The notes: generated by a model not told the origin, from the sequence alone. Positions 1 to 6,926 are shown, counted from the stretch's first letter. The stretch: 21,985 nucleotides of DNA from DSNY01 sp964539745 (GCA_964539745.1 CAZIJU010000060.1:1-21985), one strand, 5' to 3'. Numbers and translations are program-made.

Positions 1-160
1 CGAGCCGCCGAGGGCAGTTTGGATCAATCCGCCGAAGCCGGCGGACGGCAACGGCGATCGACAGTAATTACGCTTCGGCGAGTGTCTCAAACTTGTTGAC
101 AGGTTCCGACATGCTCGTTTTCCGCGACGTCTCGCGACCGGCACCGTCGATACCTGCGCG
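1..160. other. Leading stretch with no confident gene
   Basis: No convincing gene lies here. The second + frame is open from the window edge to a TAA at 65-67 and could be the last 21 codons of a gene that starts outside the window, but 21 codons are too few to identify it. The third + frame is also open and ends in a TGA overlapping the methyltransferase ATG as ATGA, but its arginine/serine-rich translation does not look like protein. No Shine-Dalgarno sequence or promoter stands out. Confidence 0.4.
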
Positions 161-913
161 ATGAGCCTCGCCGACGAATACCTCGGGCAGCATGCCTGGC
201 GCGCCTGGGCCGCGATGCTCGACCGCCTGCCCGATGTACGCGGTAAGACACTGCTCGACCTCGGCTGCGGGGTCGGCGATCCGGCCGCCGACCTCGCGGC
301 GCGCGGCGCGCACGTGATTGGCATCGATCACGACGAGTCCCTGCTTCGCGTCGCACTGGGCAGGCGGATTCCGAACGCCGAATTCGTCTGCAGCGATCTG
401 TCGTCGCTCACGCTTGATCCCGCGCTGCGCGTGCAGGGCATCTGGTCGAGTTTCACGGCGGCTTACTTTCCGGCGCTGCCGCGCCTGCTCTTGCGTTATC
501 TCCCACATCTCGAACCGGGCGGTTTCGTGGCTTTGGTCGAGATCGACGACCTGTTCGGCCATGAGCCGCTGCCCGCGCCGACGCGCGCGACGCTCGACGC
601 CTTCGCCGTACAGTCGTTGACCGACACTCAGTACGACTTTGCGATGGGCCGCAAGCTCGCCGCTCACATGCGGGCGGCCGGACTGCGAATCGTGCACCTT
701 TCCGGCTACGAGGACCAGGAGCTTGCGTTTGCAGGCCAGGCGCGGGACGACGTGCTCGAAGCCTGGCGACGGCGTCTCGGCCGCATGCGGCAGTTGCAGG
801 CATTCTGTGGCGAACGCTTCGCCACGGTGCGCGACGATTTCATCGCTTGCCTAGTGAGCGCCGAGCACCGCTCGACTGCGCGGGTGTACCTGTGCGTGGG
901 AACTGTCGATTGA
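161..913 (+). CDS. Class I SAM-dependent methyltransferase
   Basis: This 250-residue protein has the Rossmann-like class I methyltransferase layout. The glycine-rich SAM loop LLDLGCGVGD is at residues 31-40, an acidic residue ends strand 2 (GIDHD, D56), and CSDL follows at 78-81. The strand 4-5 region contains LRYLPHLEPGGFVALVEID near 111-129, typical of the UbiE/Methyltransf_25-type fold. These are the residues expected to bind SAM and support a cytoplasmic methyl transfer. The acceptor cannot be read from the sequence; a small molecule is more likely than nucleic acid because no recognition domain is present. The ATG at 161 has no clear Shine-Dalgarno sequence, but no earlier in-frame start exists nearby. 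The next gene begins 70 bases downstream with its own ribosome binding site, so co-transcription is possible but not shown. Confidence 0.85.
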   Translation: MSLADEYLGQHAWRAWAAMLDRLPDVRGKTLLDLGCGVGDPAADLAARGAHVIGIDHDESLLRVALGRRIPNAEFVCSDLSSLTLDPALRVQGIWSSFTAAYFPALPRLLLRYLPHLEPGGFVALVEIDDLFGHEPLPAPTRATLDAFAVQSLTDTQYDFAMGRKLAAHMRAAGLRIVHLSGYEDQELAFAGQARDDVLEAWRRRLGRMRQLQAFCGERFATVRDDFIACLVSAEHRSTARVYLCVGTVD

Positions 914-983
914 GCCGCAGTAGCTTCGGCATGAGGAGTGCAGCCACGACGGAAAAGGTATTTGTTCGATAGCGGAGAAGGCA

Positions 984-1406
984 ATGAACTGGAGGCGATT
1001 CACGATGGCGGTGTCGGCCGTATTCACTTTCGCCCTACTGTGGAACGGCTTCGTTCACGGGGTGCTGCTGAGGGATATGAGTCTGGCACTGGAAAGCGTG
1101 ACACGGCCTGCGACGCAGCGATCGCTGGTGCTTGGCCTCGCCCTCACCGCCGGCGTCGCGATCATGTTCGTCTTTTCGTATGCGACATGGGTGCACACGC
1201 CCGGTCTCAGGCGGGCGGTCGGTCACGGCGTCTTCTTTGCACTGCTGGCCGGCTTGTTCGTCGACTTGAATCAGTTCATCCTGTACCCGATCCCAGGGTC
1301 GCTCGCGGCGGCCTGGTTCGGCTTCGGCTTGATCGAGTTCTGCTTCTACGGCCTCCTCGTGTGGTGGTTGTATCCAGTCACCGCCACGGGCGATCGGGCG
1401 CCGTGA
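984..1406 (+). CDS. Small four-helix inner-membrane protein, function unknown
   Basis: The 140-residue product is very hydrophobic, with four likely membrane helices at about residues 6-28, 47-70, 79-100 and 106-130. It has a short basic N-terminus (MNWRR) and a polar C-terminal tail. A GGAGAAGG-type Shine-Dalgarno sequence lies just before the ATG at 984 and fixes the start. I see no catalytic or transport motif. Polar residues inside or beside the helices (N21, H25, D94, N96, Q97, E118) could form a buried polar site, but that is only a possibility. Its TGA overlaps a GTG start for the next, broken gene (GTGA at 1403-1406), which suggests the two were once translationally coupled. It is probably an inner-membrane protein of a small uncharacterised family. 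Confidence 0.75.
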   Translation: MNWRRFTMAVSAVFTFALLWNGFVHGVLLRDMSLALESVTRPATQRSLVLGLALTAGVAIMFVFSYATWVHTPGLRRAVGHGVFFALLAGLFVDLNQFILYPIPGSLAAAWFGFGLIEFCFYGLLVWWLYPVTATGDRAP

Positions 1407-1666
1407 GCGTGGAGGTACGGCGCGACCTTCGCCGCTCGTCACGCTGCCCAGGCTGTGGCCTTGAGCTTCCTGCCGATGGCGGGCCCACGCACCCGTATCT
1501 CGAGTCCTCGCCGGCGTGCTGGGCGTTGTGCGGACAGGTGCTCACGCGGGAGTATTCCGATCCTCTCTACCGGCGTGCACATCGACTCACCGTCGACGCC
1601 TACGCCGTGTAGCATTCGGGCCGCCCGGGTCGCCGCAACGTGCAGTCGGTGGCCGGGCATCTAATC
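1403..1666 (+). pseudogene. DUF5946-like gene with an amber codon and lost 3' half
   Basis: Translation from the GTG at 1403 gives a zinc-finger-like CPGCG motif, then the motif GPTHPYLESSPACWALCG and LTVDAYAV. From memory this series matches the small DUF5946 family. The frame then meets TAG at 1610-1612. Family members as I remember them continue YAVQHPG, so the TAG sits where a Gln CAG is expected, which is a one-base nonsense change. After the stop the same frame still reads as the family (HSGRPGRRNVQSVAGHLI) until about 1666, where similarity ends abruptly against an unrelated AbiEii fragment. The gene is therefore doubly broken: stop codon plus truncation. The family assignment is from memory of family sequences and was not searched. 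The GTGA overlap with the membrane-protein gene suggests an ancestral two-gene operon. Confidence 0.65.
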
Positions 1667-1677
1667 GATGCTACACC

Positions 1678-2067
1678 GTGGCGGCGGAAAAGCTGGAAGC
1701 ACTGGTCTCGCTCGGTATTGCCAACAGCCGCATGAAGGACTACTTCGATCGGTGGGTTTTGTCGCGCCATACCGACTTCGACGGCGATACCTTGCGCCGC
1801 GCGATCCGGGCGACCTTCGATCGCCGCAAGACGGCGCTGCCCACGGATGCCCCCTTCGGCCTGACCGATGGCTTCGCGCAGGACGCGCAGAAGCAGACGC
1901 AGTGGCAGGCGTTTCTGAGGAAGAACAAGCTCGAAGCGCCAAGCCTGGAGGACGTCGTGGCGACGCTTTGCGGCTTCTTGCTTCCCGTCATCGCGGCGGC
2001 AACTGCCGACAGCCGCCTTCCGCAGCACTGGCAGGCTGGCGGCCCGTGGTCGTCAACCGTGGGTTGA
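1678..2067 (+). pseudogene. AbiEii-type nucleotidyltransferase toxin, C-terminal fragment
   Basis: The reading frame from about 1678 gives VAAEKLEALVSLGIANSRMKD and continues through YFDRWVL, FDGDTLRRAI, a KQTQWQAF motif and LEDVVATLCGFLLPVI to a TGA at 2065-2067. This matches the C-terminal half of AbiEii/AbiGii toxin-family proteins, the nucleotidyltransferase toxins of type IV toxin-antitoxin and abortive-infection systems. The N-terminal nucleotidyltransferase domain with its G-S/D catalytic motif is absent, no start codon with a ribosome binding site precedes the fragment, and no AbiEi antitoxin gene is nearby. About 129 codons remain, under half the usual length. It joins directly to the DUF5946 remnant, so the junction at 1667-1677 is a deletion or insertion scar. 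It is almost certainly non-functional. Confidence 0.75.
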
Positions 2068-2073
2068 AATGCG

Positions 2074-2556
2074 TCAAAGCCCAATCCGCGCACGCTGCTC
2101 GTCCCAGAGCGCGGGCGGATCCACCGCCAGGTCGAACAGCGTGACGTGGTCTGGCAGTTCATCGTCGAGGATCGCGGCCACGATGTCCGGTGCCAGCAGA
2201 GTCAGGTTGACCATCCGGCTCACGTAGCTGTTATCGAGACTTTCCCGCGCGGCGATCTCCTTCAGTGACTTCGCTTCCCCGGACTCGAGCAGGGCCAGCC
2301 AGCGGTGGCCGCGCGCGAGGGCGAGCTGGATCGGCGTAGGCGTGTCGTCCCGCGGTCGCGGCGGCGACGCCTGGCCGTCCGGCAGGGTCACCACCTTGCG
2401 CGCGCCGCGTCGTTTGATGCGGATCGGCACGCACACGGTGAGGCGTCCGTCGCTGCTGGCGAGCGTCTGCACCTCGCCGGTCCGGTCGATCCGGATTTCC
2501 CGGCGGGCTGGGTCGGCACTCGCCTCGGGGGTGTTGCGGCCGGGCTTCGGATTCAT
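2074..2556 (-). CDS. Recombinase-associated HTH protein (ParB/KorB-like helix)
   Basis: This 160-residue protein has a basic, proline-rich N-terminal half with a short beta-rich block (LTVCVPIRIKRRGARKVVTL, about residues 39-58). A helix-turn-helix-like segment follows near residues 97-118 (LKEIAARESLDNSYVSRMVNLT), then LLAPDIVAAILD. Small proteins of this type sit directly after large serine recombinases in proteobacterial mobile elements. Here the ATG overlaps the recombinase stop as ATGA (2553-2556), with a strong GAGGAGG ribosome binding site inside the recombinase 3' end, so the two were translationally coupled. It probably binds DNA and may act in integration control or regulation, but this is inferred from the motif and neighbour only. 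The reading frame is intact, but the parent operon has lost its promoter-proximal part to the IS. Confidence 0.6.
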   Translation of the reverse strand: MNPKPGRNTPEASADPARREIRIDRTGEVQTLASSDGRLTVCVPIRIKRRGARKVVTLPDGQASPPRPRDDTPTPIQLALARGHRWLALLESGEAKSLKEIAARESLDNSYVSRMVNLTLLAPDIVAAILDDELPDHVTLFDLAVDPPALWDEQRARIGL

Positions 2557-3036
2557 GCCGCGGCCTCCTCGTCAGGTTCGGCGACCGGACGCGGACGCAG
2601 CTCGTCGACGAGGCGCTCGATGCCGTGGTCACGGAAGCGAACCTCGACGTCGTGGGGCGAGACGATCACCTTCTCGACCAGCAGGCGCACGATGCGCTGC
2701 TGCTCGGCCGGGAACAGCTGGTCCCAGATCGCGTCGAGCCGCGTCAATGCGACGGTGATTTGGGCCTCGTCCAGCGCGGGATCGAGCCGCTTGGCCTGTT
2801 CGATCACACCGGCGACCCAGGTCGGCGCCCGCAGCACGCGGCGCACTTGCTCCAGCACGACGCCTTCGAGCTCGCCCGCGGGCAGGCGCGGCAACCCGGA
2901 GGCCCCGGCCCACTTCTTGTGGTCCTGAACGTAGGGAACCACGCGCTGCGGCGGCAGATGATCCGGTTCGCTACCGCCATTGCCATCGTCGTCATCCGCC
3001 TCCTCTTTCACCCACCAGCCCGTGCGCGGAGATCGT
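2553..3036 (-). pseudogene. Large serine recombinase, C-terminal remnant
   Basis: The frame read leftward from the IS256 end carries the C-terminal signature of large serine recombinases: LPAGELEGVVLEQVRRVL, then ALTRLDAIWDQLFPAEQQRI and VRLLVEKVIVSPHDVEVRFR. In the family this region follows the zinc-ribbon/coiled-coil part of site-specific recombinases of phage and integrative elements. The N-terminal resolvase domain with the catalytic serine and the recombinase domain are missing. The frame stays open through the GTG at 3011 to the IS inverted repeat at 3037, so the IS boundary is where the gene was cut. Nothing resembling the missing 5' part is found beyond the other IS end, which holds a helicase instead. 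The remnant cannot recombine DNA. It overlaps the downstream HTH gene by four bases. Confidence 0.75.
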
Positions 3037-3057
3037 GTCCCTTGACGTGGTGTACGA
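3037..3057 (+). repeat. IS256-type terminal inverted repeat, transposase-3' side
   Basis: This 21-base end starts GTCCCTTGACGTGG and ends GTGTACGA. It is the reverse complement of 4423-4443 except for one base (T here, C in the partner). It marks the point where the serine recombinase frame is interrupted. Confidence 0.85.
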
Positions 3058-3088
3058 GTCGTGGTTCTCGTAAGGCCGAGATCCGTGC

Positions 3089-4285
3089 TCAGCTCAACAC
3101 AGCAGAGAGCCTCGCGGGTTGATTGTCGCCGAGTGCTTGCAAGCCTTCAAGCTGTAGGTAACGGCGCTGTAGCTGCCACTCGTCGTTCTGCTCGAGCAAG
3201 AGCGCGCCGACCAGACGCACGATCGCCGCTTCGTTGGGGAAGATGCCTACGACGTCGGTCCTGCGCTTGATCTCGGCGTTCAGCCGCTGCAGCGGGTTGG
3301 TCGAGTGAATCTGCAACCGGTGCGCCTTGGGGAAGCCCATGTGGGCGAGGACCTCGTCCTCGGCGGCGTCCATGAGCGCGCCGATCTTCGGGAAGCGCTC
3401 CCTGAGCTGATCGGCGACCGCACGCCACTGTCGACGGGCGTCGGCTTCGCTCTCCTGGGCGAAGACGGTGCGGATGAGCGCAGCCACCATCTGGCGCTGG
3501 CCCTTGGGCACGTGGACGAGCGCGTTCCTCATGAAGTGCACCCGGCAGCGCTGCCAAGTCGCCTTGAGCAGCTTCGTCACCGCAGCCTTCAGGCCCTCGT
3601 GGTCGTCAGAGATGACGAGCTTCACCCCCCGCAAGCCGCGACGCGCGAGCGAACGCAGGAAGGTCGTCCAGAACGCCTCGGCCTCGGAGGCCCCGACGCT
3701 CATCCCGAGGACTTCACGTTGCCCCTCGGTGTTCACCCCGACGGCGATTATTACCGCCACCGAGACGATCCGGCCGGCCTCGCGCGTCTTGACGTAGGTC
3801 GCGTCGATCCACAGGTACGGCCAGTCGCCCTCGATCGGGCGATTCAAGAACGCCCCGACTCGTTCGTCGATCTCGGTGCACAGTCGCGACACTTGGCTCT
3901 TGCTGATCCCGCTCATGCCCATCGCCTTGACGAGCTCGTCGACCGAGCGGGTCGACACGCCCTGGACGTAGGCTTCCTGAATCACCGCGGCAAGGGCCTT
4001 CTCGGCCGTCCTGCGCGGCTCCAGGAACCCGGGGAAGTAGCTCCCCTGACGCAGCTTCGGGATCTTCAGCTCGACGCTGCCCGCACGCGTCTCCCAGAGC
4101 CGGTCGCGGTAGCCGTTGCGGCGGTTGACCCGATCCGGGCTCCTCTCTCCGTAGGCCGCCGCGCACAGGCCCTCGACGTCCATCTCCATCATGCGCTGGG
4201 CGACGAACTGGATCATCTCACGCAGCAGGTCGGCGTCGGCCCCCTTCTCAGCGAGCTCGGCCAGTGCCATAGTGGGCTTGGTCAT
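3089..4285 (-). CDS. IS256-family DDE transposase
   Basis: The 398-residue protein has the full IS256/MuDR-type mutator transposase architecture. The N-terminal DNA-binding region contains NRRNGYRDRLWETRAGSVEL (about 54-73). The RNase H-like DDE core has D161 in LWIDATYVK, D227 in VISDDHEGLK and E338 in LNAEIKRRTD, and the C(x)2H-like CRVHFMRN motif is at about 247-254. Length and all three acidic residues agree with an active enzyme, so transposition by cut-and-paste or copy-out of this IS looks possible. The ATG at 4285 is preceded by an AGGAG ribosome binding site about nine bases upstream. I see no frameshift or stop. The gene fills almost the whole element, leaving 52 bases to the left inverted repeat. 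Confidence 0.95.
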   Translation of the reverse strand: MTKPTMALAELAEKGADADLLREMIQFVAQRMMEMDVEGLCAAAYGERSPDRVNRRNGYRDRLWETRAGSVELKIPKLRQGSYFPGFLEPRRTAEKALAAVIQEAYVQGVSTRSVDELVKAMGMSGISKSQVSRLCTEIDERVGAFLNRPIEGDWPYLWIDATYVKTREAGRIVSVAVIIAVGVNTEGQREVLGMSVGASEAEAFWTTFLRSLARRGLRGVKLVISDDHEGLKAAVTKLLKATWQRCRVHFMRNALVHVPKGQRQMVAALIRTVFAQESEADARRQWRAVADQLRERFPKIGALMDAAEDEVLAHMGFPKAHRLQIHSTNPLQRLNAEIKRRTDVVGIFPNEAAIVRLVGALLLEQNDEWQLQRRYLQLEGLQALGDNQPARLSAVLS

Positions 4286-4344
4286 CGTGTGTCTCCTCAG
4301 GTCAGGTTGGTGGGTCGCACCTCACCTTACCAAAGAACCACGAT

Positions 4345-4417
4345 GGCCCCCTTCGGGGCCGCCGCCGGGATCAGCGCTTCGCTTCGCCTACGGCTCCGCT
4401 ACGCGCCAATCCCGGCG
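4345..4417 (-). promoter_or_regulatory. Two hairpins between IS end and transposase start
   Basis: Between the right inverted repeat and the transposase start lie a perfect 6-bp stem with a 4-base loop (GGCCCC CTTC GGGGCC, 4345-4360) and a larger imperfect stem. The larger stem has arms at 4363-4377 and 4403-4417 that match at 13 of 15 positions. Many insertion sequences carry such structures to stop outside transcription from entering the transposase gene or to hide its ribosome binding site in read-through RNA. That role is inferred here from position and symmetry only. Confidence 0.45.
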
Positions 4418-5761
4418 ATCCTTCGTACACCACGTCGAGGGACGCAAACAAAACTGCTGGCCTTCGAGTTCGACTGGGCGACTGCCTGGCACATCAAGCG
4501 CGGTGAACACCAAGCCTGCACCGCTGATGAACTGATGCAGGCGAAACGCGAAGAATGCCCGGTCAGATCCACCGGGACGACGGTCGCGTTCAGGCGATGC
4601 AGCCAGCAACAACAGATTGCGAAGAGCCTCGCCGCATGCGCTCTCGTCACGCCCGGACTCGCTGGCCAGCATACGGGTGGCTTCCGCCATGGGTCGAGGA
4701 TGCGCCCGCGTCCATTTGCTGCCCGTTTCTCGAGTGATACCGAGACGCGTCTCGACCCAGATTGCGAGCGGATGAGTTCGGAGCTCATTGTCCGAGATCG
4801 ACGGGCTGATGCCGGCGTCTATCGCCGTGCCAAGCAGAGGGCGAATCGAATCGGCGGTCTCCGCTGGATCTGTGGCGCGGTCAAGATCCTCCGTGATCAC
4901 ATTGAATGGCGAAATCGGCGTCGCGAACAGCGTAGAAGCCACCTCGGCCACTTTCTGGTTCCGATCTTCCTGACTTCCCCCTGATGCCATCGTCGCCGAA
5001 GTCCCGATGCACAGGAGTCTGTCAGGGGCTAGGCGCTCGCGCACGCGGCGCACTAGCATGGCCACATCCGCGCCCTGCCTTCCGCGATAGGTGTGCAGCT
5101 CGTCCAGAACGAGAAACTGCAGGCCAGCGCAGTTCTCGATCACTTTCCGGTCCGTTTCGTTCTGCCGCGTCATGAGCATTTCCAGCATCATGAAGTTGGT
5201 CAGCAGAATGTCCGGCGGATGGTCCTTGATCCGGTCGCGCTCGTCGGGGCTTTCCTGGCCGGTATAGCGCGCGAATGAAACGCGGCCGTTGTTTCCGAGA
5301 AACTTGATCAGCTCTTCGCGCTGGCTGTTGGCCAGCGCGTTCATCGGATAAATCACAATCGCACGCGTCCGCGGCGTGCTGTCCAGCTTCTTCGCGCGCA
5401 GAACTGCGTCAACGATGGGAATGAAGAAGCACAGCGACTTCCCCGACCCGGTTCCCGTAGTCACCACGAAACTCTCGCCCTTTGCGGCGAAAGCGATGGC
5501 CTGTTCCTGATGCGTGAAAAGCTCGATCGGAAAGCACTCTGCGGTCTCAGGCAGGATCTCGCCGCGAGTCGCGAGCTGCGACGTAGAACCGCCGCGTTTG
5601 TAGCGCGGGTTGATCTGTATCAGCGGCTCAGGCCAGAATCGATTGCTGTTGTAGGCGGCCTCAACCCCCGCGCGGATATCGTCAGTAAGGATTGAGGTGA
5701 ACGAACGAGCGAAGCTGCTGTAGTCAGAGACCAAGCTCTCCCTGAGTTTGAATACATCCAT
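4388..5761 (-). pseudogene. DruE/COG1205-type SF2 helicase, N-terminal part cut by IS256
   Basis: The start is the ATG at 5761, because a strong GGGGGAGA ribosome binding site sits just upstream and the protein begins MDVFKLRESL, as in large COG1205 helicases. Visible motifs are FTHQEQAI (Q85), Walker A TTGTGSGKS (101-109), YPMNALANSQ (138-147), TGQESPDER (168-176), the DELH box (220-223) followed by TYRGRQGADVA, and GTSATM (253-258). Residues 1-439 are native; 440-457 are read from the IS end (4388-4443). The family usually runs to some 1500-2000 residues with a second helicase lobe and a DUF1998 zinc domain, and all of that is missing. Relatives include DruE of Druantia and other defence helicases, so this was probably a phage-defence gene. 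It cannot be an active translocase. An RHH gene lies 84 bases upstream on the same strand. Confidence 0.8.
4423..4443 (-). repeat. IS256-type terminal inverted repeat, transposase-5' side
   Basis: This is the reverse complement of 3037-3057 with one mismatch. The helicase frame entering from the right crosses this repeat and picks up about 18 foreign codons before its first stop. Confidence 0.85.
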
Positions 5762-5845
5762 TGCTCTCCCCCTGCGAATCCCCAATCAAGCCAACGTAGT
5801 GGCGAAGCTCGCTGCGCTCGGGGCGCTGTTGCCAATTGCTTCGAG

Positions 5846-6046
5846 TTACCCAGTCTTGTCTGGGGCTGATCCACGCCGCTGCTTAGCCAGATACTCTTCG
5901 ATTGCCTGTCGAACGACCCATGCCAACGACACCTTCATGTTCTCGGCAAGCCGCTGCAACTCGGCGTAGTCGCCTGCCGGGAAACTGATCGAGGCCCTTA
6001 CGGTCTCGACCTCGGATTGTCTTGCTCGGGCGCGACTGGATTTCAT
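5846..6046 (-). CDS. Ribbon-helix-helix (CopG/MetJ-type) regulator
   Basis: The 66-residue protein has a basic N-terminus followed by the RHH pattern: a short strand (ETVRASISFPAGD), helix A (YAELQRLAENMKVS) and helix B (LAWVVRQAIEEYLAKQ). Such proteins dimerise, insert the paired strand in the DNA major groove and usually repress their own operon. I chose the ATG at 6046 over the GTG at 6055 because GGAG lies about nine bases before it. The next gene on the strand is the truncated helicase, 84 bases away, so the two probably formed an operon in which this was the regulator. A palindromic site overlapping a -10-like sequence lies at 6067-6093, just upstream. It could instead be an orphan antitoxin, but no toxin is beside it. 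Confidence 0.75.
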   Translation of the reverse strand: MKSSRARARQSEVETVRASISFPAGDYAELQRLAENMKVSLAWVVRQAIEEYLAKQRRGSAPDKTG

Positions 6047-6066
6047 GGCAACCACTCCGTTGGATC

Positions 6067-6093
6067 TTCACCACTCTACACCATTATGGTGAA
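6067..6093 (-). promoter_or_regulatory. Likely RHH operator over a promoter
   Basis: CACCATTATGGTG (6079-6091) is a perfect palindrome around a central T. TTCACCA at 6067-6073 is repeated inverted as TGGTGAA at 6087-6093, so three CACCA-type half-sites lie within 27 bases. On the minus strand the palindrome contains CATAAT, a 5/6 match to a -10 box. This places a repressor site on the promoter of the RHH gene, as expected for autoregulation. Binding is inferred. Confidence 0.5.
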
Positions 6094-6175
6094 CAATTCG
6101 TTCTCTGCGGAACTACTACAACCCTCGACTCGACTGTTTTTCCGTCAAGCCATGGCATTCCTGAGGCAGGCCGAC
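6094..6175. other. Short gap, nothing recognised
   Basis: No gene, promoter or repeat could be supported between the RHH operator and the Fic remnant. The local sequence is more AT-rich than its neighbours, which fits a regulatory or acquired segment. Confidence 0.4.
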
Positions 6176-6333
6176 TCAGATGCCGCCGTTCAGCTCGTAA
6201 CTGGTACCTGCACCCGCCTGCCTCTGACTTTCGCAGTACACCGCGTGCCAGCAGATCATTAATGTCGCGCCGTGTCCTGCGACCACTTGGCGATAGCCGC
6301 CCACTTGCTGGCCGTGAGCTTGCCCGCGAAGCC
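6176..6333 (-). pseudogene. Fic-family protein, frameshifted C-terminal remnant
   Basis: Three short blocks in successive minus-strand frames join into one recognisable C-terminus. The first is GFAGKLTASKWAAIAKWSQD. The second, after a frame change near 6260, is RDINDLLARGVLRKSEAGG. The third, after a change near 6205, is TSYELNGGI followed by TGA at 6176-6178. This is the winged-helix tail found after the Fic catalytic domain in many Fic/DOC AMPylase-family proteins (GKLTSSKWAK, DTALRDI, GGRSTSYEL types). The catalytic HPFxxGNGR motif and everything upstream are gone, and two frameshifts separate the blocks. I infer a dead fragment of a Fic gene. The family call rests on remembered family sequence and was not searched. 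Confidence 0.6.
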
Positions 6334-6419
6334 AAGGTGACAAACCACAGATGGGCGATGAGCGGGGGCGCCAGAATGGCGCAGGTTCGACTCTGATCCG
6401 CCCGTGGATGCGACGCGCG
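6334..6419. other. Gap downstream of yhaV, no gene seen
   Basis: This 86-base stretch separates the yhaV stop from the Fic remnant. It contains GGGGGCGCCAGAATGGCGC, a weak G/C hairpin (GGCGCCA/TGGCGC, 6365-6380), but no T-run follows on either strand, so I do not call it a terminator. Confidence 0.35.
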
Positions 6420-6926
6420 TCAGGGCTGGGTCGCGGAAGTTCTCGAAGCAGTCTTCTTGAACCGCTCGGCTTCGGCGCGTGCCTCGGCGAGCAGCCCATC
6501 CCAATCGCCCGGCGGGTGGCCGCTGTCCAGCATCTTGCGGAACACCCGGTAGGCGTCGTCGGCGCTGTCGTAGGCCCGCTTCGTGTCCTCGTCGTTGACC
6601 CAGGCGTAAACGATCACCTTGGCCTGGGCGTGGTAGCGGAAGAACAGCCGGTACTGCTGGAAGAACTTGGCCCGGAACCAGTGCTTGTGCTCGTCGCCGA
6701 GCGTGTTGCCCTGGCGGTACTCCGGCCGGGTGGGGTCCTGAGGGATCACCTCGAATGCCAGCTTGGCGATGGCCGCCAGGCGCTTGGTGGCGTTCTTCTT
6801 GACGTAGCCGGCCGGGTCCTTGCGCTCGAGCGCCTCGACCTGCGCGGTCAGGGCCTCGATCTGGTCGAGGAAGATTGGGTGGGCGAAGAGGGCCCAGCCG
6901 TTGACGACCAACGGGGCGCCGCTCAT
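6420..6926 (-). CDS. yhaV: YhaV-type type II toxin (RelE-superfamily ribonuclease)
   Basis: The 168-residue protein carries the YhaV signature: VNGWALFAHPIFLDQIEAL at the N-terminus (8-26), then KKNATKRLAAIAKLAFEVIP (43-62), GNTLGDEHKHWFRAKFFQQY with RLFFRY (73-98), and IVYAWVNDEDTKRAYDS (104-120). In E. coli YhaV is a translation-dependent mRNA endonuclease neutralised by PrlF. The basic and aromatic residues of the HKHWFRAKFF region belong to the conserved core. The start overlaps the prlF stop as ATGA (6923-6926), so toxin synthesis is coupled to its antitoxin. Length is close to the family norm (about 154) with a slightly longer tail. There is no frameshift or stop, so the toxin appears functional. 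It is a cytoplasmic protein. Confidence 0.93.
   Translation of the reverse strand: MSGAPLVVNGWALFAHPIFLDQIEALTAQVEALERKDPAGYVKKNATKRLAAIAKLAFEVIPQDPTRPEYRQGNTLGDEHKHWFRAKFFQQYRLFFRYHAQAKVIVYAWVNDEDTKRAYDSADDAYRVFRKMLDSGHPPGDWDGLLAEARAEAERFKKTASRTSATQP

Larger units (their letters stand above)
3037..4443 (-). mobile_element. IS256-family insertion sequence, apparently complete, no target duplication
   Basis: The element is bounded by inverted repeats at 3037-3057 and 4423-4443 that match at 20 of 21 positions, giving a 1407-bp element. It holds one full-length transposase gene on the minus strand. IS256-family insertions normally leave an 8-9 bp direct repeat, but the flanks (GAGATCGT before, GCAAACAA after) do not match. 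The genes on the two sides are also different broken genes. An IS-mediated deletion, or recombination between two copies, explains this better than a simple insertion. Confidence 0.85.

Noticed and set aside
3305..4984. A 559-codon + frame across the IS256 and helicase remnant
   Set aside because: It runs opposite the transposase and helicase coding frames, crosses the IS boundary and has no domain of its own.
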